DNA of 64,000 nt from Callorhinus ursinus (lineage: Eukaryota; Chordata; Mammalia; Carnivora; Otariidae). Positions within the stretch are counted from its first letter, which is position 1. Each line of letters opens with the position of its first letter. Made by a program: the position numbers and the translations under genes. Shown one piece after another: positions 10,390 to 22,300 of this stretch. Location of the stretch: positions 9,685,867 through 9,749,866 of the forward strand of contig NW_020312787.1 in the NCBI RefSeq assembly GCF_003265705.1, in the 5' to 3' direction. The notes beneath the pieces were generated by a model. That model did not search any database, was not told the origin of the DNA, and saw nothing but the letters and a program-made list of their open reading frames with translations.

Positions 10390-10830
10390 TGGGGGATTCA
10401 CAGTTACTTAAGTAATTACTGTTTGACAAACCCTGGGTTTTTTTTTTTTTAAGATTTTATTTATTTAGTTGACAGAGAGAGAGAGAGACATAGCGAGAGC
10501 AGAAACACAAGCAGGGGAGTGGGAGAGGGAGAAACAGGCTTCCCGCCGAGCAGGGAGCTCGATGTGGGGCTTGATCCCAGGACCCTGGGACCATGACCTG
10601 AGCCGAAGGCCGACACTTAATGACTGAGCCACCCATGTGCCCCGACAAACCCTGGGTTTTATACAATGTCACTTAATTCTCTAGAGTGACCTACACACAA
10701 GTGCTATTATCTCCATTTGATAAATCAAAGATGAAACATAAAAACTGGCAAATAATTTGAAGTCACACAGCTAGTAGTGGAACAGAAAATTAAAACCAAA
10801 CCTCTTTTACTTTAAATGTTTTCCCATTTC
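10390..10830 (-). mobile_element. MIR remnant, minus strand, split by a SINEC
   Basis: The right part ('tgctattatctccatttgataaatcaaagatgaaacataaaaactgg ... aagtcacacagctagtagtgg') is the complement of the MIR core. The left part is less clear. The SINEC at 10442-10643 lies inside it. Confidence 0.5.
10442..10643 (-). mobile_element. SINEC, minus strand, with perfect 17-bp TSD
   Basis: Full-length complement of the long caniform Can-SINE with poly-T start, GA-rich middle and 'gactgagccacccatgtgcccc' head. Identical flanks gacaaaccctgggtttt lie at 10425-10441 and 10644-10660. Perfect TSD and low divergence mark a fairly recent insertion. The frame at 10457-10672 is SINE read-through. Confidence 0.96.
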
Positions 10831-10989
10831 ACTCTCTAATTAGAAAAAGATTTTGTAAGGTGGCTGAAAGGAAGTCTGGAGATTGTGAAGAGTGAGTGGA
10901 AAGAAACCACCATGGACAGTACAATATTGAATTAATGACCCACATGTCAATTTCCCCACCTAGACAGTGACAACTTGGAACGTTGTCAT

Positions 10990-11120
10990 TTCTTTAATTC
11001 ATCTATCAACTTAACAAACATTTATTGAGACTCAACAACATACTAGATACTGTCCTAGGTGCTGAGGATAGATGTAGTAGTGAAAAAAAAATGTCTTCAG
11101 GGAGGTTATAGTCTTACTTG
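10990..11120 (-). mobile_element. L2 LINE 3' end, minus strand
   Basis: 'caacttaacaaacatttattgagactcaacaacatactagatactgtcctaggtgctgaggata' and 'gggaggttatagtcttac' match the complement of the L2 3' terminus. Confidence 0.65.
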
Positions 11121-11811
11121 TTTTTGTTTTTCAGTACCTACTAAAGCAGATGTCACACAATAAATGGTCTATAATTATTGCCTGCATTATCTGTGGATGG
11201 GTAATCTAGAATTAACTGTAGAATTAGTCATAGCCGAGCTATTTAGCCAATGTATTAGCTAGAGTCTAATTACAGAAGGCTCTACTTTCTCTTCCCACTC
11301 TGTTTTATTATTTTTTTGGGTGGGGGATATTGTTGATAATTAATGTCATACCCAGCAGACTAAGAAAGGAAATTTGTTACTTAGCAGCTGTGAGAAAAAT
11401 TTTCTAGGAAGAAAGTTGAAGTAAAATCAACTGACTTGCTGTAAATGTGTCATGGGAATCAACTCAAATGTCATTGATCTGAGTTTTCTTATTGCCTCTA
11501 GTTCTGTGGGTAATAGATTGCTGAACATCTTTCAAGTGTTTCCCTCAAATATACTCTCCTGAAACTCTTCAGAAAATTTTTAATTGCTCCTAGAGAGAAA
11601 TTACACATAGTAGTCAAGAACTTTTAAAATGAAGATATAATTAGGAGTCATGAAAAAAATAAACATATTAAATACATTTAATTTTTAAAATAGTCCATGA
11701 AAGATTTCATTTGCCTTACTAATGTTATCAGTGGAGTGCCTAAAGAATATTGCTGCTTCCAAAAATATACATTGTCAGTTAATACTTGTTGATGTGGTTG
11801 TGGATATTATG
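11121..11811. other. AT-rich non-coding DNA
   Basis: No gene or confident repeat. It ends with the first copy of the TSD of the SINEC that follows. Confidence 0.55.
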
Positions 11812-11827
11812 AAGATTCTCCTCATTT

Positions 11828-12027
11828 GGGGCGCCTGGGTGGCTCAGTTGTTGGGCGTCTGCCTTTGGCTCGGGTCGTGATCCCAGGGTCCTGGGATCGA
11901 GCCCCGCATCGGGCTCCCTGCTCTGTGGGAAGCCTGCTTCTCCCTCTCCCACTCCCCCTGCTTGTGTTCCCTCTCTCCCTGTGTCTCTCTCTCTGTCAAA
12001 TAAATAAATAAAATCTTTAAAAAAAAA
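11828..12027 (+). mobile_element. SINEC, plus strand, with perfect 16-bp TSD
   Basis: Near-consensus head 'ggggcgcctgggtggctcag', B-box-side 'gggatcgagcccc', CT-rich middle and (AAAT)n/A tail. Flanks aagattctcctcattt at 11812-11827 and 12028-12043 are identical. The frames at 11826-12011 and 11844-12167 are read-through of the SINE. Confidence 0.97.
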
Positions 12028-12043
12028 AAGATTCTCCTCATTT

Positions 12044-12769
12044 GAAGAATGGTAAACATTGATATTCTAGGTTGAAGTTTTTTAGTCTCACTCCATGCTT
12101 CCCTCAGGAAGCTCTTGAAAAAGAAATAGTGCTGCTCTTGTTTACATTTGAGAAGATTAAGAGGCAAACTACGAGCCGTCTAAGAATCTTCACTGCATTT
12201 GCTTACATGTGAAGGGTACCAACCATTCTAACGGTTAAGTAGGTTATTTACAAAAACCTCAACATGCCAAGTGTAACTTCAAGGGCAGGACAGCAAGAGA
12301 GGGGACGGACACTTGACATATACTATCCCCATTTTATGGTTAAGGGACCACCACATACAATAAATAACGTTCTTAAGGCCACTCAACTAATAAGCATCAG
12401 CCTACGATTACCTGACACTTTAGCACGAGGCTATCCCACAATATCTGAAGGAAGATTTCTTCAAAAAAAAAGAGAACCTGTTGCATTTGAATGAAATTAT
12501 AGGGAGATTATGGTAGTTTCTAGTATTCACAAACAGAATAGATTCTAATGTATCCGGAGTAATCCATCCTCTTGAATGGGTCAAAGTTTCCCTCTTCCTG
12601 AAAATGAAGGAAATGGCAGAGATCAGATGTTGGCATTATTTTCTTTGATATTTGGGACTGGAGAATGCAAAATTTGCTTTGCCAAGATCCTCTTCTATGT
12701 GAAAACTTTTCTGATTTCTCTCTGTGCGATCCGTGTGCTCTGTTTGCATGACTCTTGTTCATGTGTTTT
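12044..12769. other. Non-coding, nothing recognised
   Basis: Overlapping short frames on both strands (12264-12494, 12520-12762) with no domain. No repeat recognised. Confidence 0.5.
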
Positions 12770-12990
12770 TCTCATTAAACCGTAGCTTCCCAGAGCAAGA
12801 CGGTACTTTCTTTATCCCTGTGTTCCTAGCCGCTGAAGGAAGGAATCAATAGTCTTGTTTTTTTTGGAGGTCCTTTGATTATCAACATGCTCAAAACAAA
12901 ACGTATTGAGCGCCTAATATGTGCTAGGCAGTGTGCGAGGCATAGAAGACAGATCATCAGTGAAAAACAGTACGTTCTGGGGCTTTCTTT
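12770..12990. mobile_element. L2-like fragments, both orientations
   Basis: Bases 12775-12845 ('cttcccagagcaagacggtactttctttatccctgtgttcc') look like plus-strand L2 3' end. Bases 12890-12985 ('gtattgagcgcctaatatgtgctaggcagtgtgcgaggc') look like its complement. Diverged. Confidence 0.45.
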
Positions 12991-14768
12991 GGGGTAGAGC
13001 TCCAGGGGCACCAATTCCACCAGAAGTCCACATGCCCCGTGCAGCCTGGCCTTGTGCCACACAGCCTGCATGGCCACGGGGCGGGGGGCCGGGTCATAAG
13101 TGCCCTTTAGCTTAAACTGCCACAAATTATATGATTTCCTGTGCCAAAATAAATAAACGTGCTGTGTCTGTGTGTGCCAGCTTGAAGTGTTTGACACTAC
13201 CCCGTCCGTCTGTAGGTGCAGAACCATCTGACTTGACAAACTGCAGTGGAAAGTTTAGTGAAGACATAGGGGAAGGACAGGAGGACGTGTCCTTGCAAAG
13301 ACTCATCAGACTCAACCCCTCCCCCAACCAACACATTGTCATCTCAGACAGGATCACGTTGTAACTTTGTCATAGCTAAACTTGCATCTGTTTGTGCATA
13401 TGGTTTTTCTTCCTTCTCCACACTGTTCTGGAAAGAAGAGGACCCACGGTGTAGACCCCCATGTCCACGGCGACGTGGGCTGAATGCGGGGGACCTGCGC
13501 ACCTCCTCTGCCCTCCCTTCTCACTCGTGTTTGCTGTTCCTTTCAGTAGTCTTTCGCAAAAATGTTTTAAACAACATCATAGGAGGTTTCTAGTGGATCC
13601 ATATACTTGTGCTTTCAAAACAACATTTTATTTCCCTGACTCACAGGCAGAGTGGAAAAAAAACACACCAAAACAAACCCCTACACATTTGAAATAATCC
13701 ACAAGGAAAGCCTGCATTAGAAATCATATTGCCATATAATTATCCTGTTTACAATCTCTCGTGCATCTTTTCTCATAGAAAAATGCAGATTTGGAAACAA
13801 AGAAGGAAAAAGATGCCAGAAAACCCTGGCAAGGCTCTGACCATTGCTTGCTTAGGAATGGCCACAGAAGGAGAGAAATGTGTTTGCAATTAGGACTGCC
13901 CAGAGCAGGTCTGATTACATCTGCACGTAGCAAAGCTGAAGAGATTTCCAGAGTGAACTTGTGGTGTGGGCCTAAGTGGATAAAAGGCAACTTAGGCTGG
14001 AGCCATTACAAGGAAATGAATGGGGCCTTCCACTTCCCACTCTCCTGTTACCCTTTCCTGGGCTCACTCCTACCTCTTGAATGAAGAGGAACAAAATTAC
14101 CATCATTTTAGGTCCTCTTATGTTATAGTTCATAAAGTTTTCATGCATTTTTTAGCAATAGATGAAAAAAGGAGAGAGAAAATGGGTATTGGGAAGCGGT
14201 TTCCATGCCACTTTTGATTTACAGAATGACCAGGGGATGTTAAAGAGATCCCAGCAAGACTCTGAAACAGGCAAAGGCTCAGCATCTCAACTCTCTGCTT
14301 CAAGGAGCGGCGTCCCTGCTTTGCTTCGGGGTTCCAAAGGCCCCACCATGGACTCTTTAATCCCACGTTGATCTGGTAGTGCAGTCTGCTCAGCCCGCTC
14401 TCCAGGGCAAAGTGGGACATTCTTTGTAAAGAATTCAAAACCACTAAGGTTTCTCTCCCTTGCCACAATTTTCTAATGTTCCACCACGCCTGCTGCCACT
14501 CCCTCAATTAAAGGACAAAACCACAAATGTTTACTTCCTCATTGTGCCCTGATATACCTGTGGGTGGATATATATGCGAGTATGTTCTGTCCCACACAGA
14601 GAAGTTCTATATGCTTCATGGGACAGAAGAGATGTCTGACAGCCATTCAGGAACTTACCCCATCCCCCCATTTCCCTGATTACCTCTTTGCTTGGGAACT
14701 TTTCAAATGAATTTCTATTATTGTTTTTTAAGTCTTTTTAATCAATCATGACAAGTTGCAATAATACT
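12991..14768. other. Repeat-free, locally GC-richer non-coding block
   Basis: About 1.8 kb with no recognised transposon and moderately raised GC and CpG near 13020-13110 and 13430-13560. Many overlapping frames on both strands (for example 12826-13239 minus, 13791-14084 plus, 14130-14507 minus) reflect the base composition. None has a known domain or consistent splice-site boundaries. Confidence 0.5.
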
Positions 14769-14786
14769 ACTTTGTATGAAATCTTT

Positions 14787-14991
14787 TTTTAATTTATTTT
14801 TTTAAAGGATTTTATTTATTTATTTGACAGAGACACACAGCGAGAGAGGGAACACAAGCAGTGGGAGTGGGGGCGGGAGAAGCAGGCTTCCCGCTGAGCA
14901 GGGAGCCTGATGTTGGGCTCCATCCCAGGACCCCGGGATCATGACCTGAGCTGAAGGCAGACGCTTAATGACTGAGCCACCCAGGCGTCCC
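14787..14991 (-). mobile_element. SINEC, minus strand, with perfect 18-bp TSD
   Basis: Complete complement of the long Can-SINE. Flanks actttgtatgaaatcttt at 14769-14786 and 14992-15009 are identical. Low divergence. Confidence 0.97.
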
Positions 14992-15047
14992 ACTTTGTAT
15001 GAAATCTTTACTGATAGGACCCTAAGGCCTTTTAAGAGGCATTAATA

Positions 15048-15050
<3 letters not shown>

Positions 15051-15078
<28 letters not shown>
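15051..15078. repeat. (AC)14 microsatellite
   Basis: Fourteen uninterrupted AC units, likely length-polymorphic. Confidence 0.98.
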
Positions 15079-16210
15079 GGCACACTTCCCCCTACTACCA
15101 TCACCACTGCCCATACAAAGATGAAGAAATTAAGATAGAACTTTTAAAAGGGTCGACATTTCTCTAATACTCTACCTTTTATTACCAATTTATGAGAGCT
15201 GATTCTTTACTGAACAGAACCTATTTTAGCTATCTACATTTAGTTTCTACACACAATTTTTTGCACGCGTTTTTTTCAGTCAGAAGGTAGTTTTTGTAAA
15301 TGGCGTTTCTAATTGTGTGCCCAGATGATATAGAACCCAAATTGGAATATTTAGGAGTAATGAGGCACTATTTACTGTTGGCACTGGGCAGACCAGTTTG
15401 TATACAGTTCTCCTTATTCCTAAGTGACCTGTCTGAATTTATGGGTTCATGGTCAGTGGAGCTCTACAGATTACAAAACCTTATTTTTTACATAGCCTTG
15501 CCCTTCCCTGTTTTCCCCCGTGTGACAAAGTTGCCCAAAGCTTTTGCCCAAACCTGCAACATAGCCATGATAAGGAGGGGTCCTGGGATTTGGGACCCGA
15601 GGCCCTGCATTTATTTGAAATACCCTCATGGTTTCCATGGTGGTTTGGAGAAGGTATCCTGGACAGTCCACAAAAAATATTGACATGGTGATGCTAGGGA
15701 GCTTTGTTATATTCTCATGACAAAGGGGATGTTTACAGCCTGAGGAGCAGCAAAAGCCCTTGTAAGTTACCTTTGGCTCTTCCTAGAGCCTCTTCCAGAG
15801 TCTGTCTTAAATGGAAAGACCAAGGACTATTCTTCTCAGCTGTGGACTAATCCAGGCTGGTTGGCTTCCCAATTAGTCACTTGAGGCCCTTAACTTCTGG
15901 TGACTTTTGGGAAGTCAGTCCTGTAGACCCCTTCTGACCTGCTGGCCCGCTGGCTCAGATGCCATGGTCTTGTTTCTCCCTGAACATTTGGTCCCCAACT
16001 CCCCCCTTTTACTTGACTTGCTGACACAAATTCTCTCCCTATACAGCCAAACATGTGATAATTTTCCTTTCAACATTTGTTCCTTAAACGTAATTGATTA
16101 TCTTTGAGACGTTTCATTCTCATACAAATTCTGAATGCCACCCGTGTCGATTTTGCCCAAATTCAGATTAAAATTTTTCCCTGAAATTATAATTCATATA
16201 CCATGGGTTT
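15079..16210. other. Non-coding, nothing recognised
   Basis: Contains a 127-codon plus frame (15300-15683) overlapped by frames on both strands. No domain or repeat recognised, so I treat it as chance. Confidence 0.5.
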
Positions 16211-16227
16211 AAAAATTGTCTTCCCAA

Positions 16228-16437
16228 GGGGCGCCTGGGTGGCTCAGCTGGCTAAGTGGCTGCCTTCGGCTCAGGCCATGATCCCAGTGTCCTGGGATGG
16301 AGCCCCGCATCTAGACCCGCATTGGGCTCCCTGCTCTGCAGGGAGCCTGTTTCTCCCTCTCCCTCTGCCTGCCACTCCCCCTGCTTGTGCTCTCTCTCTC
16401 TCTCTGTCAAATAAATAAAATCTTTAAAAAAATAAAT
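16228..16437 (+). mobile_element. SINEC, plus strand, with 14-bp TSD
   Basis: Head 'ggggcgcctgggtggctcag', CT-rich body, A-rich tail. Flanks aaaaattgtcttcc at 16211-16224 and 16438-16451 are identical. It carries a small insertion relative to its neighbours ('catctagacccgcattgggctcc', a partial duplication of the 'ccgcat' region). Confidence 0.96.
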
Positions 16438-16451
16438 AAAAATTGTCTTCC

Positions 16452-19184
16452 TTGGAAATGTGATCATTTTGGATCAATCTCCATCCTCCTTGCCCCAACA
16501 ACAACAAAAAAAATCAAGATTATTTTTTTTGTCCGTCATATAGTCCTTTTTTGTGTTTTCTCAAATGAAATGATCTGCAAGACCTTATATCTTGATTTTG
16601 GCAGACACATTTTGCTGATGGGATGAGAATTCCCAGTAGTGTAGCTGAAGGACAGGGGATTGGTGTGCCCCTCTATATTTCTTGAGTACTGTTATAGCAA
16701 TGCTGGTAATAAATGAAGAATGCTGCCTCTTAACTGCCTCTTGCTGACAATTTTCAGGGACTGATTAAATATTTGCATGATGTGGCCGTAGTCCTGAAAA
16801 ACGCCTGAGAGGTCAATGAAAAGCAATCCAGCCCTCTCCCTTCCTTTCTGTGGCAGATGAAAAGATATCCAGCATTAAGCTCAGTAACACTGTAATACAA
16901 AGGTACAGTATCTTTCCTCAGATGACTCACTGCTGTCTATTTTAAAATGTAAGTACATTTATATAAAATGATAATGTCATGGTGTGCCTAGGCTTTTCAC
17001 ATTATTGCTTCCTTTTCTCCTGTCATGTAGCTATGCATTAATTTCTAATGGAGATTTAAAAAATCAAAATGTTATCAATTTGACTGCCTGGGGTAGCTCT
17101 GGATATTTGATTCAGCTCTTGCAGCAACAATAAAGAAGGCAGAACAAGAAGGTCTTCTGGAATGCTAGCAGAAGTGTGATGAAATGTGGTGGGTCCAACT
17201 CTCTTTGATGTTATGCATCGTTGCTTCTTGTAATGACACATCATTTGGTTGACATTGCCGGGGAATGAAGTGTTCCACATAAACACGTTTTCCAGATAAC
17301 CGGAGCCGACTCTTTTTCATGCCAACACTTTCACATTTTAAGGTACGAGTGTGGATGAAAATCTTTCTAAAATATACAACAGTTTCTTGCCTTCTTAAAC
17401 AGAGCAAAGAAAGTACAAGGAATATTTTCTTTTTGATCCAGGGATATCTAATCGTGCTGTCAACCCTAGAGCAGTAGGGTTTGGTTTTTTTTTTTTTTTA
17501 AGTTTGTGTTATTTATAATTTATATTCTAGTTCCTGCTGCCAAGAACTCAAAGTAAAATACAGTAAAATTACCCACAGTGGGCCAGGTAAAACTCTCTGA
17601 CAAGTATCTTGAGTATAGATATATTTTATATTGAAGCCATATACTTGTACTTTCAATATCAGGCAGCAAATGGGACCGCTTGTTTTGAAAACCAAAGAAG
17701 TTGGCTTATTTATTCCCTCTCAATTGGAGTTCTATCTCACACCAGTACAGAGGTGGCGTAGGAGAAGTTTTGCTATAGCTGTGAGCCATCTGTAGCTCAT
17801 CCTATCTGGAACAGTAGTGTCAGCCAACCCCAAACCCTCCTGCTAACAGGTCACACTCCCAGGATTCCCTGTCCCCTGTCACTGACTCTGCCTCCCATCT
17901 TCCTCTCGACCCGTAGCTTCTCTCATTGATCTTTCTCAGTCTCCAAAACCTATTCTGTTACCTCTTCCACGATGGCAGGCTTTCCCCTCTTTTCCCAAAG
18001 CATTGTTTAGGTAAACACCTCTACTTCCTCAATCTTTTCTTCTGCCCAGAAGCTGTATAACTAAATCCGTTCTCGCTTCTAATAAATAAGAGGACTAGAG
18101 ACAAGTTATTGAAAAGATTTGATTTAGTTAAGTAGATTAGTGGATTAGTTGAGTGGATTTAGTCAAATTAATGGGTCAGAATACACGAGAAAGAAAGTAT
18201 TGGTGCAGCTAATGGGTTTTAAGGTTGATTTAGTAGTCTCTTTTGGCAAGAAAAAATTAATTGCTGATCACTGTAATTATCTGAGAGAGAATATGAGCAT
18301 TACAGGTATGCATAATGATGAAGGGACTTGATCGTGCCCACCTGTTGTCAGAACCTACGTGACCCCCCACCCCAAGCAACAACAACAACAACAAAATGGA
18401 AGATGGAGATTCATCCATCCATGAGAAGTGAAAGCAAAAAAGGGTATTGTTCATTCATAGTTGCTTAACCCTCTCTCTGGATATTATAATCCTTGTTGGT
18501 TTGGTTCCTTTCAAGTGGGCCACTCTCCTGTTTGTCTTAGAGTGACTCTAAAATTAAGTTTTCTAGTTCAGTTATGACTATTTAATGCTTATTACTAAGA
18601 ACAACAACTTGCTTGAATTAACCCATACATAAAGCCACATATACTTGTGGGAAAGATGTTTAGCATGACTCAAATTTTGTGTCAAGAATATTTTCAAGCT
18701 TGTATGTATAACTCCAGGAAATTCCATGAGGATTGTGAAGGCTTTCAGGGGTCTATGCTACCTTGCTCCTGGGGCCTCCCTTCTTTTTGTGAAGGCAGAA
18801 GTAGGAAAGTGAACTCCCAGATCAGTGCTTGTGTCCTTAAAATACTTCAGGGAAATAACAAAGTATTATTCTTCAGGGAAAGACTGGAGATTCCTGGTAT
18901 ATGAGATATTTACATACTCAATACCGTATTATTTGCTCAATCTCCACAATGGCTAGTTGAAAAGTGAGGCATTCTATAAATAGTGTTGTGTGGTAGGAGG
19001 GAATTGGGGAGTAAGGGGAGTATGGGGAAGGGGGGGTTAACCCTCACACTTCAGTACTTCTAATATTCATTAGATTAAATCATTCAAACCACATAGCACT
19101 TTCCCTCAGATGATGATTAATACAGCTGATGTACTTGCTTGAGTGAAGTCTTTTAAAACTAGGTTATCATTTCATTACTATTTT
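16452..19184. other. Transposon-poor non-coding block, part 1
   Basis: No SINEC, LINE or LTR recognised. Only short frames are present. A (CAA)n run lies at about 18374-18395 and a T-run at 17487-17500. With the next block this forms about 9.5 kb almost free of interspersed repeats. Confidence 0.55.
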
Positions 19185-19340
19185 ATTAGGTGCTAGTGCC
19201 ATTGATTGATGGATACAAACAACATTAATTGGATTTTGTGCTCTATGTTAGGCCAGGGCTTACAGAGATGGAAAAACTATATAGGTGTTGCTGTCAGGTC
19301 GCTTATAGTCTAGCAAGAAGGTATATGGCCAAGCAAACAT
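19185..19340 (-). mobile_element. Possible L2 remnant, minus strand
   Basis: 'ttaggccagggcttacagagatgg' and 'gtcgcttatagtctagcaagaagg' loosely follow the complement of the L2 3' end. Weak. Confidence 0.38.
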
Positions 19341-22300
19341 TAAACGGTAAGATAATTGCTGTAAAGGGCACTTCGTATTTGCAGGACCCTGGATAACTTA
19401 CCTCTTCTCTCTGAATTTGAGGTGGAGGAGTAAATAAAAGAGGTCAGATAGGAATTTAAAAATAGGCTTTCTTTGTCACTAATGGATTGGACAATGTGAC
19501 TCAAACCTGAGGCAAATAGGCTTTGCTTCCCCCTGAATCAACCTCATCTGGTAGTGGGTGGAGCAGCGGCTCTTTTTAGTGACGACAAGGAAGCAGGAAT
19601 CACAAAGGAGAATGTGGGTTGCTTGTGGGCAGTCAGGTCCAGAAGGCTTCAAAGAGCCTGGCTCTCTAGTAAGGAGGGTGGCCTTGTATCCAGTTTCATC
19701 ACTCGTGTAAGTTACTCTCTTCCCATTTGAGTAGAGAGAAGGGATGGAAGCCATCCCCTCGAACTATTTGGTTCAGGGTTTTAAAATTTCCCTTTGACCC
19801 GAAAAGCTTGCCTTTTGGGTGCTATGTGTATAGCGGTCTGCTTGTCAAGGGAGAGGGAGGGACAGAGGAGCTGGTGTGCGGGGAATACAGACGCGGAGGA
19901 AGAGGATCTGCCTGCTGATGCTCCCTAGGCCTTGGGAGAGAAGTTGTGGGATGAAGTGGGTACACGGTGCATTTTCCAAGTAGAAACCTATGTGAATCCT
20001 AGGCCCCCAGTTGTATGGCAAATAGGAAACATTTGTCTGTCAGTGGATGTCGCTCTGCGTCTGTGCCCTCAGATAAAGAATGCGTGCATACTGGCGTTAT
20101 AGCAGTGACTCCAGTAACTGATCACACATTTATGCACACACAGTGTGATGCCTATTTCCTTTGTGGGGAACCCTCATGATCCTTTTGTGATAACTGTGTA
20201 AAGAATTTTCTTCTAAAGAATGAAATCATTTTTTATGTAATTTTAGATTGAAATGCAGTAATTTATCTGCAAAAGACTTTTGCATATGTGATAGAGGCTG
20301 GTCCAAAATAAGTAACAGATGTGTAGGGCTCCACTGAAACACAAATATGTGCCAGGCATTCTTTAAATATGAAAATTTGCCATTCTAAGAGATGTGTCAG
20401 GAATTTAGCCTTTTATGTCGGTCTAGTTTTATTTAGTCATGAGCAAAATATGATAGAGAAAGCCCCAGTGAACGTCTCAGCTCAAGCTGGGAAGGCAGGG
20501 GTCCAGATTGTCTTTTGGAAAATGCCAAATGTGAACTCCAAAGCAAATGTAGACTAGAAATCAATGATGGTGGCCAAGTATTAAGTAACGTACTGCCCCA
20601 GATGCCCATGACCCATTCTTATTCTCTGCTCCTTGGTCGCTGAAATTATTTAGTAGTGTTAGGAACTTGGGATGCTTAATGTGCTGAAGTCTTGAATGGA
20701 TAGTCCCAACTTTAACTAACTAGTTTGTTGGCAAGAAGACAAGTAACTGGTATCAGACCTCAAAACACAGGCTAAGCTTAGAAATAGGATTATTAGAAAT
20801 GTTTACCACAGACCCATTCCATATCCTGGAAATAAGTCTTTAGAACCCTCTTTCTTTATAAAACTAAGTTCCTTGAGTTTGCCTCTTCCAAAATCGTATA
20901 ATGTATTGGCAGATCTACTTTTGAACACAAGCATATTTAGAGAATATGAAAATCTTACTATATTTTATTGAAACAACTGTTCGGTTTGCACAGATGTGTA
21001 CTTGAATTCGCCCTTTTCAAAATGAATTGAGAAAGCATAATTTTTGGAAGGAGTCAGCAAAACTTTACTTGCTTAAAATACCTATAACAGGCATTTTACG
21101 TCCTCATTAAAACATCTCTCCTCAGTCCTGTTTAGTGAAATGGTCTGCTGTATTGCCTGCCTGGGGAGACTGAGTGATAAATAAGCAAATTAGAATTCTT
21201 TTTCTCTTGTTTATGTGAAAAAGAAACATCAGGGGCATCTCCACCAAAAGTCGCCCAGGAAAGTGAAAGAAGTTTGAGAGATGTGGCAGTTGCGGAATTA
21301 ATTGTGTAATGTCTTTTCACTAAATTTTCAGACTCTTCCTGCTTCCACTGTGGATCAATTTAGCAGCAACGCTGCTCAGATGATAAGGATTAATTTTCTG
21401 TGACCTATTTTCTTTAACCTCTTTATGACCTTAAAGCTTCCCCCCCCCTTTTTTCTTTTTCTTTTTTTCTTTTCTTTTCTTTTGCCTATCTTTTCCACTT
21501 ACTCTGCCTGCCTTCTACCTTGCACAGCCATGGGTAACTTCAAAGCAATTCTGTCTGATGCTAGGTTTTATTGCATGGTGATTCATTCCACTACATAAAA
21601 CACCATTTGCTTATAAATGTTCTCCCCCCGAAATAGGGGCAAAAAGAGTCATTACAATTTTTCTCATGTTTTTCTTTTCAGGGAAATGTTTGGAAGAGGA
21701 AAAATGTGGATTCTTTACATGCGGTGGCATATTTTCTGTGGGCTATTTATAATTCACATTTCTCCCCATGTACTTGAGATAAAGGTCACTTTTTTAAAAA
21801 TAGAAGCTCTAACTTTTAAAATACAGAAATCAATAGTCAGAAATCCCTGCAAATAAATTAGCACAGACACTTCACTGTTCCTTGTTCGAATTCTCTCTCC
21901 ATGACCCTTTTTACTTTTAATAAGTGCTCCAGGATACTTTTCGCCAAGTCTTTCATTCTTTCAAAGATTGTTATTTTTAACACTATCAACATATCCACTG
22001 TAAATGTAATGATGACACGCACGTGATCTACACATAGGTTAGGCGACTAAGCCCTAAGAATATGTTTAAAGGCAATTTTAAGTTAAATACCTACATACAT
22101 CCATACTTGCTAGCTGGTAGGTTAGTATGTTGAAAAAAAAAATGGAGCACTTATAAACACTGAAAATAACACAAAGCCGTAGCCAGACTGAATTTTGGAC
22201 ATGGATAATCAGAACAATCTGTAGCCCGTCTGTGGCTAATGGGATGTTTCTCCCAGCTTTGTCACCATGGCAAATACTTTATAATACACAAACATTTGTA

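Noticed and set aside
11826..12011. Open frames encoding 'G-S-W-D-R-A-P-H-x-A-P-C-S-x-G-S-L' peptides, recurring at 10457-10672, 16203-16418, 26326-26517, 40117-40353, 42573-42797, 44676-44882 and 56618-56866
   Set aside because: All are translations of the same SINEC body. The similarity comes from the repeat and not from a protein family.
13420..13560. CpG island
   Set aside because: A few CpGs cluster here, but the stretch is under 150 bp and its surroundings are not GC-rich enough for an island.
12826..14507. Cluster of overlapping frames on both strands as an exon-rich gene
   Set aside because: The frames overlap in opposite directions and share no homology or splice-site pattern. Local GC explains them.
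15300..15683. 127-codon frame
   Set aside because: Overlapped by frames on both strands with no recognisable domain.
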